Positions 18,361 to 27,540 of a stretch of 64,000 nucleotides of DNA are shown piece after piece. This DNA is from Phytophthora colocasiae (taxonomy: Eukaryota; Oomycota; Peronosporomycetes; Peronosporales; Peronosporaceae). Position 1 is the first letter of the stretch. Every line of letters begins with the position of its first letter. The stretch lies in assembly GCA_018806915.1 (NCBI GenBank), contig JAGKQI010000104.1, positions 1,798,001 through 1,862,000 on the forward strand, read 5' to 3'. The notes beneath the pieces are model-generated. The model made no database searches and had not been told where the DNA came from. It worked only from the letters and a program-made list of their open reading frames with translations. The position numbers and the translations under genes are program-made.

Positions 18361-20794
18361 CAGCGTTAGCAGTCGACGTCCCAGAGTTCGACTTCTGAGC
18401 TAGTTGACTGAGCATCTCACGCGTAGGACAGTTCGCTACGACATGGCCATCTCCTCCATACAAGAAACACGATCGGGGGCCGCGACGGTACTGGTCGTTC
18501 GAACGGGCGTTCGAGTTGTAGTTGGTCGACGGCGGCTGGTTAGACTGTTGAGGACGCTGGTAGATTCGAGGTTGCTCGCACTCGACGTTGATGTGACCCG
18601 CTGTCTGACAGTTCGTACAGACTGAGTTGTTCCCGCGACAGTTCAAACGGCTACACCCTAAGGTGTGACAGCGACCACACACTATGTGACCCTCTTGAGT
18701 ATACAGATCAGGACCCTGACGGATACCTCTCATAGGGGTAGCTGGCAAAGCGGAAGTAGACGCTTGAGGCGGTACCGCATACACTCCTTGAGTCGTGTTC
18801 GGAGCCAACTGGTACTGGACGGCGGCTACTGGAGGAGTAGTCTGTGACGCTTGAGTCTGTTGCTGAACCAGCAAGTTCTGAGTCTGCTGCATCATCGCGA
18901 GCATCTGCTTCATCATGTCGTCGTCGGCTAACTTCTTAGGCGGCTCGTCGGCGAAATCCTTGTCATCCTCCACAGGCAAGTGCTGATTCTTGTACAACAG
19001 CACAGCCACTGCCTGAGGGATCGAGTTCACCAGAGAGGTGTCCAGAGTGTTCCTCCACTGCTTGTTCCGTAGTCCAGACAGGAAGTACTGGTACCTCATC
19101 TCAGGGTCGAAGTACTGTGCAGCATCACACAGACTCGAGATCAAGTCACCCCACACTTCAGCAGACATCCCACGAGAGCGCTTCGTCTTCTTCAGTCGCT
19201 CGATCATCTGCAGAGGAGTCTGACAGATGAACTGGTTGTGGAATCGGGTACGAAGTGTATCGAAGTCATTGATCTGCGAGTACGTCCACCACTCTTCACC
19301 AGTCTTACCCTTCAGACACTCCCTGAAAGCACTCAAACGAAGCGAACCGTCGAGTCCCTCCGTAGCCCTCTCAAAGTCGTTCCAAAACGTTCGAGCCTTG
19401 TCGACCGAAGCACTGTCCGAGTAGAAGGGTTGGATCATCCGGATAGCGTTCTTGATGTTCGAAGGCATCCCGACGGGTTGAGGTCTAGTCACTTGACTCG
19501 CCGTCTGAGAGTAGACGGGAGGGAGTTGGTTGGGGTAAGAACCCATACCAACGACAGGAGGCTGACCCATCGACGAAGTCATCGGTACACTAGGAGTAGA
19601 TGTCAGGGGGACGGGCAGCGAAGGTCGTTGAGTAGACGGATTCGAAGTCACAGGATACATCGAGTAGGCAGTAGACGGTGGTTGACTCGGGTACACAGGG
19701 TGAGGCGGCGGAAGCCCAGTAGTCGCAGTGGTAACTTGGACCCCCGGAGTCACTTGTGGGTACGAACCAGTCATCGGAGGTTGCACAGGAGTAGTTGTCT
19801 GGGCGACGGGTGTTGGATTCCCGTACGAGAAGCCCGCCACAGTAGACCATCTCACAGGCTGGATAAAGCGGCTGTTCAGTCCAGTCCCAGGTACACCAGG
19901 GGTAGCTCCGATAGTGACATTCTGGTAACTCGCGATAGCCGACCGGTTAGACTGAGGGACACTAGCCGCAGGTGTCACTACAGGGGCAAGAGTAGGTGGC
20001 TGGCTCCCCGGCCATCCGACATTCACGCTTGGTTGAGTCGCAGGCAGCTGACTACCCCATCCAATAGGGAGTACTCCGGTCGGGTTCGTGACCACACCTA
20101 GGTTACCTCCAACATCCATAGAGTAGCTTGTAGGAGCAAGGGGCGGTTGAATCACCGTAGCAGGAACAGCACTAGCCTGAACAGAGGCGGTCGTAGGATG
20201 CTGAGGAGGGTCAATCGCCAAGGAGTAGCGGGATCGCGCAGGCAGCTGAGTCGTCATCAGTTCAGGATTCATAGTAGTCGTAGGTGCCGGTGGTAGCCAG
20301 GTTTGACCTGTAGAGGGGTCTACTTCAGGCTCGTAACGCGGGACCGTCCCAGGAGGGACACTCGGAACCGCAGCAAATCCAGTCTCTAGTTGGTTCGATG
20401 CGAAGGTAGGTCTCACAGTAGCTGGGGAGCTACTCTCGTCGGGTCTCAGGCCTCCGGTCCGAGGTTCAGAGATGCTTCGTACTAGTCTCGGTCGGGGCGG
20501 TTCAGGTCGGTTCGAACCTAAGGCAGCTCTACGGACGATAGACTGGACGGAGGTAAGTCCTCCAACCGAAGTCAAGTCAGGTCGTCCAGCGAGGAGAGTA
20601 CTCCCCCCACTCAACCATGCAGGAGCAGACCATCCAGTGCTTCTACTCGAGTCGACGGGGACTGAGGTGGCTGTCGACTGCTCTCTTCCAGTACCAAACC
20701 ACGCAGTAGATGGGTCTTCAGCGCGTCTACTCCCACTTGACATAGGACTGCCGTCGTCTTCGTCGAGTCCGCTGTGTGGACCGAACGAGGACAT
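18350..20794 (-). CDS. gag: Gag polyprotein of the 14.2-kb element
   Basis: There are 814 codons from the ATG at 20794; the open frame continues upstream to a GTG at 20887. The N-terminal 450 residues are Pro/Ser/Thr/Gln-rich and probably disordered. A retrotransposon-gag core follows (YSDSASVDKARTFWNDFERA ... GEEWWTYSQINDFDTL ... RSRGMSAEVWGDLISSL). The C-terminal Cys/His clusters include one canonical knuckle (CTNCQTAGHINVEC), one with Cys in place of His (CGRCHTLGCSRLNC) and one with Tyr in place of the second Cys (CFLYGGDGHVVANC). The ORF stops at a TGA (18350-18352) that is in frame with pol. Most of the + strand frames here are shadows. Confidence 0.9.
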   Translation of the reverse strand: MSSFGPHSGLDEDDGSPMSSGSRRAEDPSTAWFGTGREQSTATSVPVDSSRSTGWSAPAWLSGGSTLLAGRPDLTSVGGLTSVQSIVRRAALGSNRPEPPRPRLVRSISEPRTGGLRPDESSSPATVRPTFASNQLETGFAAVPSVPPGTVPRYEPEVDPSTGQTWLPPAPTTTMNPELMTTQLPARSRYSLAIDPPQHPTTASVQASAVPATVIQPPLAPTSYSMDVGGNLGVVTNPTGVLPIGWGSQLPATQPSVNVGWPGSQPPTLAPVVTPAASVPQSNRSAIASYQNVTIGATPGVPGTGLNSRFIQPVRWSTVAGFSYGNPTPVAQTTTPVQPPMTGSYPQVTPGVQVTTATTGLPPPHPVYPSQPPSTAYSMYPVTSNPSTQRPSLPVPLTSTPSVPMTSSMGQPPVVGMGSYPNQLPPVYSQTASQVTRPQPVGMPSNIKNAIRMIQPFYSDSASVDKARTFWNDFERATEGLDGSLRLSAFRECLKGKTGEEWWTYSQINDFDTLRTRFHNQFICQTPLQMIERLKKTKRSRGMSAEVWGDLISSLCDAAQYFDPEMRYQYFLSGLRNKQWRNTLDTSLVNSIPQAVAVLLYKNQHLPVEDDKDFADEPPKKLADDDMMKQMLAMMQQTQNLLVQQQTQASQTTPPVAAVQYQLAPNTTQGVYAVPPQASTSALPATPMRGIRQGPDLYTQEGHIVCGRCHTLGCSRLNCRGNNSVCTNCQTAGHINVECEQPRIYQRPQQSNQPPSTNYNSNARSNDQYRRGPRSCFLYGGDGHVVANCPTREMLSQLAQKSNSGTSTANAGRQ

Positions 20795-20887
20795 CTCGAT
20801 CTCAGGTTCTTCTTCTCCTTCGGTAGACTTGTGTTCAGGGACTTGTAGCACTCCCGCCCAGGTGATCCACTCCCAGATCCGATACAC

Positions 20888-21148
20888 GCCTGTGGTTAGA
20901 GTAGATGTAGATGTAGATGGAGACTGTCTTCACTTGGAGCTAGTCCGCTTGCTTTGAAGGTACTTCCGGAAAGGTCTTGGTCTCGTCCTGAGTGTAGTCG
21001 CCGAGCACCTCCCTAGTTGACCCCTGTCGAACTAGCAGTGACGCGCTCTCCCACTCCTCGTAGGTAGTACTCTTCTTCAGTGTCCTCGGTAGCAGGCGTA
21101 TTCCTTCGACGGCGCTCACTTAGCAGACCTTTCTCCAGTGGACAACTA
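20888..21148 (-). other. 5' leader of the LTR element
   Basis: This is the untranslated stretch between the primer-binding site and gag. No ORF with protein character is visible. It contains a GTAGATGTAGATGTAGATG-like triplet run at 20903-20920. Confidence 0.6.
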
Positions 21149-21164
21149 CCCTGCTTCTCCACCA
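21149..21164 (-). other. Candidate primer-binding site
   Basis: In sense, TGGTGGAGAAGCAGGG begins two bases after the end of the 5' LTR. It starts with TGG, complementary to a tRNA CCA tail. The matching host tRNA was not identified. Confidence 0.6.
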
Positions 21165-21166
21165 CT

Positions 21167-21568
21167 TGTCGTATACCTGGTTAAGGGTCGAGTAGTTGCG
21201 GACTGTTAGCGAGTAGGTCTGGGCGGGGAGCTTAAGGAATACGTAAAATGCAAACTTCTTTCTTCTTGTTTTTGGTTGTTCTGAACTTGGTAGATACACG
21301 ACTGACTAGATTTCAGGACGGTCTTGACCGGTACTTGTAGGGATGACACACCTCCGAAGTAGAAGAGCACTGAGATTAGGCCTGACATCCGTCCTCTCGC
21401 GATGGTATGATAGTAGACGGGGCAGGGAGTAGATGAGAGGTACCTCCAAACTGCTCAGACACAGTACTAGGCCATCTGGCCATGGACCGTGGACGACGTT
21501 GGGCAAGGCCTCGGGACATAGTGCGCGCCCAGTGCTGGTTCACACACTATATTCCCGGGTACGGGACA
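21167..21568 (-). repeat. 5' LTR of the 14.2-kb element
   Basis: It starts TGTCGTATACCTGG and ends GGGTACGGGACA on the + strand. It carries the segment around GAGGTACCTCCAAACTGC (near 21436-21456) that the other LTR lacks. Transcription in element sense (minus) would start within it; no clear TATA box was found. Confidence 0.93.
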
Positions 21569-22295
21569 TGCGGAACTGACATCACTAGATGCGAAATGCA
21601 AAGCGTTTCGAAATGTTTGATGACGCACATAGATGGCAACGTACCTTGCCCCCCTTCCCCCCCCCCCCCAATTTGGGAAAACACTATTATCGCGATGGAC
21701 ATCTCGAAAAGTGTGGTGTCCGGATTTGTTATTTGATTTTGTTGCGGGTAAGTGACTCGAACTATTACGAGTACATCTTAGGGAGTGTGTAAAAGTGCAG
21801 CCATGGCATCGGAATGACGAACGATCAATATCTGACTTTGGAATGCAGACTTTCGGCGAAGAATAGACCGCATAACAATAGCTTTCAAACACAAAAGGCT
21901 GAAGCGCGATCGTTCTACTGCTTTTAGCCAAAATACTGTCAGCTTGGCCAACGGAAGGCACACGCAACATAGAAGTCTTAGTCAATAACCACATTGTTAC
22001 TGATTCAATGGTAAAATGTGTTTTTTTTTAATTCTTGACTACGAGCAAGTAGGCTGCATCGGCCGACCAGGAAAACTCTTGCGCGTAATCGACCGTTCCA
22101 GGAGGTCTTATCGAGGGTTGCCCCAGCTGCAACACCTTGAATATTCGTGTCTTGAGATGTTTCCACTGCCTTGAGGGGCAGAGACAGCTCTCTGACCGAG
22201 GTCGTGACTAAATCGTGATTGCATCGCTCCATCACTCTCGCGTGGTCTGAGCAGGCCATCACTTTACAATACGACACCGAGACCTCAACGACGCC
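21569..22295. other. Flank between LTR element and bZIP gene; no gene seen
   Basis: The target-duplication copy TGCG is at 21569. A C-rich tract lies at 21649-21670. There are no convincing coding frames; the minus-strand frames at 21467-21994 and 22005-22622 are accidental or antisense shadows. The promoter of the 22296 gene should lie in the last few hundred bases. Confidence 0.5.
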
Positions 22296-23246
22296 ATGGA
22301 TAGCAGCATCCTCTTTCCTCCGAATCGCCAAAAGCTCAGCGAGGGAATCATCCGTCAAGTCGTCCAGCGCTCCTGTCCTCAGTCTCGCGATCTCTTCGCC
22401 GTGGCAGCCAGCGGCAGTAGTTCGATGCATCAAATCGATGATACGAGACATTTGCCCATGAATGAGACCGAGATGAAACGCGTGGCCGCCGACATTGAGC
22501 TGCGAAGACAACGTAACCGGATGCACCAGGCCAAACACAAGATGAAGCAGCAGAAGAAGGTGCTGGACCTGGAGATTGGCATTCGACAGCTTCGGAACGA
22601 GATTCAGCAGCTTAAAATGCAAAAAGAGGTCATTTCGGCCGGGGTTTCAACGAATACGACAGTGTGGAGCGTGGCAGCCGAGTACTTTCGACTCTTTCGG
22701 AACGGCTTCAAGGGCCCAATGGTTATGCTGCAACCTTCCACCTCTGAGCCTTCATTGGTATCACTTCGATCACGTGAATCTTTCGTGCAGAGGGATTTCT
22801 TTATCGCGACGATGGCTGAGGATGTGATGAGAGATACTGGCTTTGGAGTGCAGAGTTTGTTGGACGGCTGGAAGCAGTTGTCGATGTATCACGAAGACAT
22901 GGAGATCGAGCTGATTCGACTCGACGTTGGGCCGGATGAAGATCTCATTGCCACTGTCAGGAGTGCAACGACCATGAGCGAGAAGGCACTACGTCACGGG
23001 TTTCCACACCTATTTGACGACGGAGAATGGACACATTTGGGCGTGAAATTGTTGGGCCAGCGCATGGTGATGCACGGGGTCGTCAGGTTTGTCTGGGATG
23101 AAGATAGAGGACGTGTGTCTAGTCTACAGTACTCGGTTGATATGCTGACTCCGGTGATGCAAGTGCTCGGGAACTTAGAGGATGCAGCTCGCGTGTTTGG
23201 CCGTGCTCAAGTTACACCTGATAGCAGACTTGTACATGCAGCATAA
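22296..23246 (+). CDS. bZIP transcription factor (oomycete-type)
   Basis: A 316-residue protein read from one uninterrupted exon. The basic region is at residues 70-88 (RRQRNRMHQAKHKMK), with the family-invariant Asn at residue 74. The zipper heptads are L92, L99, L106 and I113. After the zipper comes a roughly 190-residue module shared with the other genes of this cluster (VAAEYFRLFRNGF, FFIATMAEDV, LLDGWKQL, ALRHGFPHL, LLGQRMVMHG, FVWDEDRGRV), whose function I do not know. It is probably a sequence-specific nuclear regulator acting as a dimer. The usual Ala-Ala after Asn is replaced by His-Gln, and the Ser/Cys-Arg by His-Lys, so DNA specificity may be altered. The ATG at 22296 opens a motif (ILFPPNRQKLSEGIIR) conserved in the 27540 gene, which supports this start. 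Confidence 0.9.
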   Translation: MDSSILFPPNRQKLSEGIIRQVVQRSCPQSRDLFAVAASGSSSMHQIDDTRHLPMNETEMKRVAADIELRRQRNRMHQAKHKMKQQKKVLDLEIGIRQLRNEIQQLKMQKEVISAGVSTNTTVWSVAAEYFRLFRNGFKGPMVMLQPSTSEPSLVSLRSRESFVQRDFFIATMAEDVMRDTGFGVQSLLDGWKQLSMYHEDMEIELIRLDVGPDEDLIATVRSATTMSEKALRHGFPHLFDDGEWTHLGVKLLGQRMVMHGVVRFVWDEDRGRVSSLQYSVDMLTPVMQVLGNLEDAARVFGRAQVTPDSRLVHAA

Positions 23247-23897
23247 TGCCTTCGCGCGCTATATTAATGTACACTTTGTTTTTATTCTTTAGAGTTGATC
23301 GCAAATATTCCAGTACTCGAAGTTCTAGCTCTCAAGGACAAAGACGAAGATGCGTTCCAGTTGTAAGCTTACATGTACGACATCGTTGCCACGTCAGGCG
23401 TTTTTACGATTCGTGCGGTCTTCCTTCAGGAAGTTCCTTGTACATGTACTAGTACTTAGGTTTGAATGGACATCTGTCGATGATAATGTCTGTGATGTGT
23501 CCGATCAAATATCGACGTGAATGCTTGCTTCATTGAAGCGTTTGTAAGCAACTTTCTGTTCTCACAGAGCCAGCCATAGGTAACGCATTTAGAGAAACAC
23601 AACCTCATTCACACGCTGGTTTCCGCTGCTCATGACAGAATATCAGCGATATCCAGGAATGCCCAGTTTACCTTCCAGCAGCTCCCTCCATGCCACTGCT
23701 AGTGTACTCCGCCAACATGTTTGCTAGAAATACTACACACTAACTTACTGTTAGTGCTGTTAGCAAACGTGTTACCCTGTTTGTTGTGGACTTCCTATAT
23801 AACTACAGTACTATAGTAGTACTGTATTGTCCTGCGCAGCCAGCCAATGCGTCGCTGTCTTCAGTAGCTTCGTCTTCCAAGTCTTCAATCACGCGTC
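23247..23897. other. No gene seen; transposon-like debris
   Basis: It contains a TACTACACACTAACTTACTG stretch and GTTAGTGCTGTTAGC words around 23733-23765. A related TACTACACACTAACTAACTG recurs near 25710, which suggests shared ends of degraded DNA transposons. No boundaries can be set. Confidence 0.4.
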
Positions 23898-24347
23898 TCA
23901 CGTAGCCGTAGAGTCCTCCGTATCGAGCAGAGCGAAGTTTGTATAGAGAAACACTAACTTCTCAACTTTGTCTGCTGTCAAGCGATTGCGGCGTTTAGAC
24001 CACACGAAAGCAAAGGCACTCCAAACACGTTCTGCAGCAGCAGAAGAGGTAGGAACCGTAAAGAGTCTCGTTGCAATTGGAGCCAAGAGCGGGAATTCAG
24101 TCACACCATGATCTAGCCAGTATTCCAGTGCGTCCATATCCTTGTAGAGCTCCATTTGGGTTGTAGAACACGTAATCCTCATTTTGATAAACTGAGCAAG
24201 CTCTATCTTGCACTGAGAAGCAGTGCTTTCACTGTCACGGTAGAATTCATTGATGTACTGGCGAAATTGGACTTTAGTCGCCACCTGGTCACCTGGAAGC
24301 CACTTGCTTGTGAGGTGCTTCGGGCACAACAGGTATGATAAACCCAT
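23898..24347 (-). pseudogene. hAT transposase fragment, C-terminal dimerisation domain
   Basis: About 150 residues carry the hallmark hAT C-terminal region: YWLDHGVTEFPLLAPIATRL, then VPTSSAAAERVWSAFAFVWS and RRNRLTADKVEKLVFLYTN, preceded by a YLLCPKHL segment like the family's YLLDPRY. The catalytic part is missing. Possible continuation to the right (24350-24660) is broken by frameshifts and by the TIR element at 24665. It is not the missing end of the hAT remnant at 4225-5670, because strand and order do not fit a single interrupted copy. Confidence 0.8.
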
Positions 24348-24786
24348 TTACGATGTATGAATAAAGTTCGAATTTGTTCGTAGACCCAATACGAGTAAGG
24401 TATATCGCTATGTCGAATTTTGTCGGCTTGGCAGGCGGCGTAGCGACGTTGAATGCGTCTAAGCAAGACCGGGCCTTCTTGGAGGGTGTCGATGGAGAGG
24501 GCATCTCAAAGCACCTGGTCGCGGTCTTTACGAAGGTGACCTCGTTGATTAAAAAGTAACCTGAGAGACGAACGAGGGCGGTTGGCGCTTCGATAGCCAA
24601 CCGATCATTGTCATCTGACCGCCAACGATATCTGAAGCAGCTGGAAAGGGCTCGGTCTTTGATAAGGTAAATCATCAATTTAGGGCCATCAATCATTTTA
24701 AGGCCGTATTTTAACTGCCAATCACGTGAAGTTTTTCACAGAGCAAGTACTTTATTGGCTAAAACACACTAAATACGAATACCTTC

Positions 24787-24863
24787 AAAAATTAAATTTG
24801 TAAATTTGGCGCGAGGTGTCATGGGCCATGACACCTCGCGCCAAATTTACAAATTTAATTTTT
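24787..24863. repeat. 77-bp near-perfect palindrome in TIR element copy 1
   Basis: Two 38-nt arms, perfectly complementary by eye, are separated by a single G at 24825. The left arm begins AAAAATTAAATTTG and ends GTGTCATGG. Copy 2 has only the left arm (from 31770), so the right arm is an inverted duplication private to copy 1. Confidence 0.92.
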
Positions 24864-24950
24864 GACTCATGGCTCCAGGCGATGACAGATCAGTCGCCTA
24901 CCTGGTTGGCGGCGAGCTTATTGAGGGCCCATTATGGGAGCAGGGTTGTC

Positions 24951-24970
24951 GCGGGTTCAAGTCCCGTTAA
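24951..24970 (+). other. tRNA-like T-arm / RNA polymerase III B box
   Basis: GCGGGTTCAAGTCCCGT can fold as a T-arm, and GGTTCAAGTCC at 24954-24964 matches the B-box consensus. No matching 5' acceptor strand or good D-arm is visible within 75 bp, so it is not a functional tRNA gene. The same stretch is in copy 2 (near 31887-31906). Confidence 0.6.
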
Positions 24971-25819
24971 TTCTCCGCACTGATTTGGTAAGTAAAGCAT
25001 CTATTCAACCTCACTGTGCAAGACACTCGACTAACATTTTGTTGTTTAGAATACAGCTAATATGCGCTACATGTACTCTTCTACACCTTTACCTGCAGTT
25101 TTAGTAACAGCTTTCTTAGACGCTTGGTTTTTTGCTGCCAGCCTCAGCAAGTTCCTTGAGCACTTCATGGGTAAACAGCCTCACCCCAACTGCGACTCGT
25201 TTACGCTTTGTCGCTTCTTCGTGGCCAGCCACTTGACTGTTTGTCCTCCGTAAGTTAATTTCCGTCGAAACTTGATCACAAGTATAAATATAAAAGGTGA
25301 GGGTGGAATAACCCAAACCTCAAACGGTCACAAAAATGACACTCACTCAGCGCTTTCAATACTGAAAGCAAGACTAAATTAGGCCGTAAACTGATTAAGT
25401 CGATTTTTTTCTTCTCCACGGGCATGAGCTTAATTTCATTGGTCTGCTACTACAAAAAATCGAGAAAAAATCTCTGGTTTGCGAAGTTTCAGAAACTGTC
25501 TCACTTTTTGTCAACGCATAAGTAGATGCCGAGTAATTCGAGCATCTTTTATCTCGGCCCATATTTGATTTTTTACCTTACCGGTAGTGCAAAATCCGAA
25601 TCTAGTCGCGACAGAAAGCTTCAACATTCAACATTCAACAGAACTGTAGGCTCAGGATCAGTAAGCGAAGGGTGAGCGTCTAACTCCACCAACATGTTAG
25701 TAAATTTTACTACACACTAACTAACTGTTTATATACAGGGTCGCCAACTCTACAGTTAGCGTTAGTGCGAACACTAGCCACTGCAGAACACAACTCGACC
25801 GCAAAACTTAAACAAGACG

Positions 25820-26490
25820 ACGATGCCAGCAAAATTTCCAAAGAAGAGCTCCGAACGCAGCAGAATCGCTTCACCAAGCCCGACATACCATGAAAAGCGC
25901 AAACTTGTGTCAGATCTCGAGGAGAACGTGCAAGAATTACGAGAATAAGTCCAAGAACTTTGTGTGCAGCACGAAATTACTCGGCTTATCAATCTCAACG
26001 ATCTGGAATGTGGTGGCGGAGTTCTTTCGACTCTTTCGAGATGGCTACACTCAACAACGTTTGGTAATGGAATTCTCCAGCCAAGTCCATCCCCAGACAG
26101 AAGAACCTCTACGCATCTATGGCGTCAGACGTACTGGACGCGGGGTGGAATCGCTGCTGGAAGACTGGAGACTGATCCACTTTACCACGAAGATATTGAT
26201 ATTTAACTCGTACGGCTCAAACAGTGCCATGCCAACGTCTTGGTAGCTACCACTAAAGACAGCATTGGTATTACTGCAAACACGTTGATACGCATTTCTT
26301 CATCTACTAGAGGCAGAAACCAGCAACGAGTTGGCTTCGAAGGTTCTCGGTCAGCGGAACCAGGAAAATGCGCGTGTGGACAGTCTTCAGTACAAAGCAG
26401 ACAGCTACTGGGGGGATTCAGAAGATGTCTCTCGACTATTTGACAAGGCTCTCGTTACACCGGATTGCAGGCTCGTAACATGCAAGTGAA
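25820..26490 (+). pseudogene. Decayed bZIP gene
   Basis: Pieces of the cluster's bZIP protein can be read in order but in changing frames. They are a basic region (LHQARHTMKS, against MHQARHKMKQ), zipper pieces (KRKLVSDLEENVQELRE then a stop) and a C-terminal start (IWNVVAEFFRLFRDGYTQQ). GRGVESLLEDWRLI follows, with further frame changes to about 26490. At least three frameshifts or stops are needed, so no full-length product is possible. It ends a few bases from the convergent intact gene on the minus strand. Confidence 0.85.
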
Positions 26491-26497
26491 CTGTGGA

Positions 26498-27540
26498 TTA
26501 CTGCCTTGGTCGCAGACTACAATCGGGTTTGTAGCTCGCAAATTCAAACTCCCGAGCAACGTCCACCAAATTACCCAACAGCTTCAGCATAGGTGTCATC
26601 ATGTCCGCCGTGTAGTTGAGATTTATAACTCGGTCAGCAGTTGCATCCCACCTGAAGTGAATAAAACCATTTACCACGAACTGCTGGCCCACCAGCTTGG
26701 ACCCGATGGTTTTCCATAGCTCCGAATCGTTGATCAAGTGTGGAAACGCATTCTGCAGGGTGTTTGTGGTGAAGGGGACCTTCATCTGAGTTGTAGCAGT
26801 CATCAAGTTATTGGAACTTTCCTCCAAACGCACGAGTTGTATGTCAAGGTCCGGGTGATACGTCGAAATGCGTTGATAATCATCAAGGAGCGCCTCTGGG
26901 CCATACCCGGAGTCTAAGGCTAGATCTGGAGCCATAGTAGTCTGCAGAAATGCTCGGTGCACTGTTGCATTATACGACGATGTGCTCGAGGACGCAGTAA
27001 GAGCTAGTCGGAAGAGACGGAAGTACTCGGATACGACAAGCCAAGGCGTCGACTGTGTCGTGGAGATATACTGGAGAAGATGGAGACGCATCTCAAGCTC
27101 ATGATTTTCTTCTCGTAGCGACTCAATGCTGTTTTCCATGTTTCTCACGTGATCTTGCATCTTTTTGCGGTGTCGCGCCATATTCTCGCGACTTTGCTGA
27201 CGTCGACGATTTAACGTACTGGCAGCTTTGGCGAACGCTTTCTTGGTTTTCTTGTCAATGACAGCCACATCTGCCGATTCTATCGGCGTGCTTTCCACAA
27301 AAGTGCCCCAACTTGAGCGGTAAAACTGTTTGGCTGGCCTGGATGTCGGGCTGGTTCACGGCTTGAGCTCGTGTTCTCTGACCACACCTTCCCTGGATGG
27401 ATAGCTTTAGCGTCGGCATCGCTTCGAGATTGGATGCAATCAAAGCTGTGGGATGAAGATTTAGCCCGGAGGAGGACATCGCGGATAACACCGTCGCTCA
27501 ACGACTGGCAGTTGGGTGGGAAGAGCACGCTTGAATTCAT
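26498..27540 (-). CDS. bZIP transcription factor, two exons proposed
   Basis: Exon 1 begins with ATG at 27540 and encodes MNSSVLFPPNCQSLSDGVIR, matching the start of the 22296 gene. A proposed 62-nt GT-AG intron (27326-27387) joins it in frame to the long exon ending at 26498. The second exon has a basic region (RRRQQSRENMARHRKKMQDH), a coiled-coil/zipper (NMENSIESLREENHELEMRL) and the shared C-terminal module (VVSEYFRLFRLAL, FLQTTMAPDLALD, TLQNAFPHL, LVGQQFVVNG, FRWDATADRV). Aligned on the ARH residues, the usual invariant Asn position is Ser, which would be unusual for a bZIP. The intron is inferred from frame continuity only; without it the long frame starts at a GTG at 27298. Confidence 0.8.

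Larger units (their letters stand above)
7386..21568 (-). mobile_element. 14.2-kb chromovirus-type Ty3/gypsy LTR retrotransposon
   Basis: A complete element in minus orientation is bounded by LTRs of 384 bp (left) and 402 bp (right) that begin TG and end CA. It is flanked by the 4-bp direct repeat TGCG (7382-7385 and 21569-21572). In sense order it contains: 5' LTR, primer-binding site, gag, a single in-frame TGA, pol (protease, RT, RNase H, integrase, chromodomain), about 0.8 kb of spacer, an ORF on the opposite strand, a membrane-protein ORF, a purine tract and the 3' LTR. The LTRs differ by two substitutions I could see plus an 18-bp length difference, so the insertion is recent. It sits inside the bZIP cluster without visibly interrupting a gene. 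Confidence 0.93.
24665..25578. mobile_element. Non-autonomous TIR element, copy 1 (914 bp)
   Basis: The ends are imperfect terminal inverted repeats of about 25 bp: AGGTAAATCATCAATTTAGG at the left, and AGGTAAAAAATCAAATATGG as the reverse complement of the right. Both sides are flanked by TA, the target duplication typical of Tc1/mariner-type elements. A second copy lies at 31648-32531. There is no transposase. A minus-strand stretch around 25116-25316 encodes a peptide (KRKRVAVGVRLFTHEVLKEL) conserved in copy 2. It carries a tRNA-like B box at 24954-24964 and a unique hairpin at 24787-24863. Confidence 0.8.

Noticed and set aside
13220..20957. Plus-strand frames up to 287 codons opposite gag-pol
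   Set aside because: Shadows of strongly biased gag-pol codon use; Arg/Ser-rich or Thr-rich strings without domains.
21649..21670. C-rich homopolymer tract
   Set aside because: A simple low-complexity run; no structure beyond base composition.
21467..21994. 175-codon minus frame entering the 5' LTR
   Set aside because: It shares its last 33 codons with the membrane ORF only because both LTRs carry that sequence; the upstream part is flanking DNA with no protein character.
23898..24347. Missing C-terminus of the hAT copy at 4225-5670
   Set aside because: On the same strand the C-terminal piece should lie to the left of that copy, but it lies 18 kb to the right; it is a separate remnant.
24903..24973. 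Possible tRNA gene around the B box
   Set aside because: There is a T-arm but no complementary acceptor strand, D-arm or anticodon arm.
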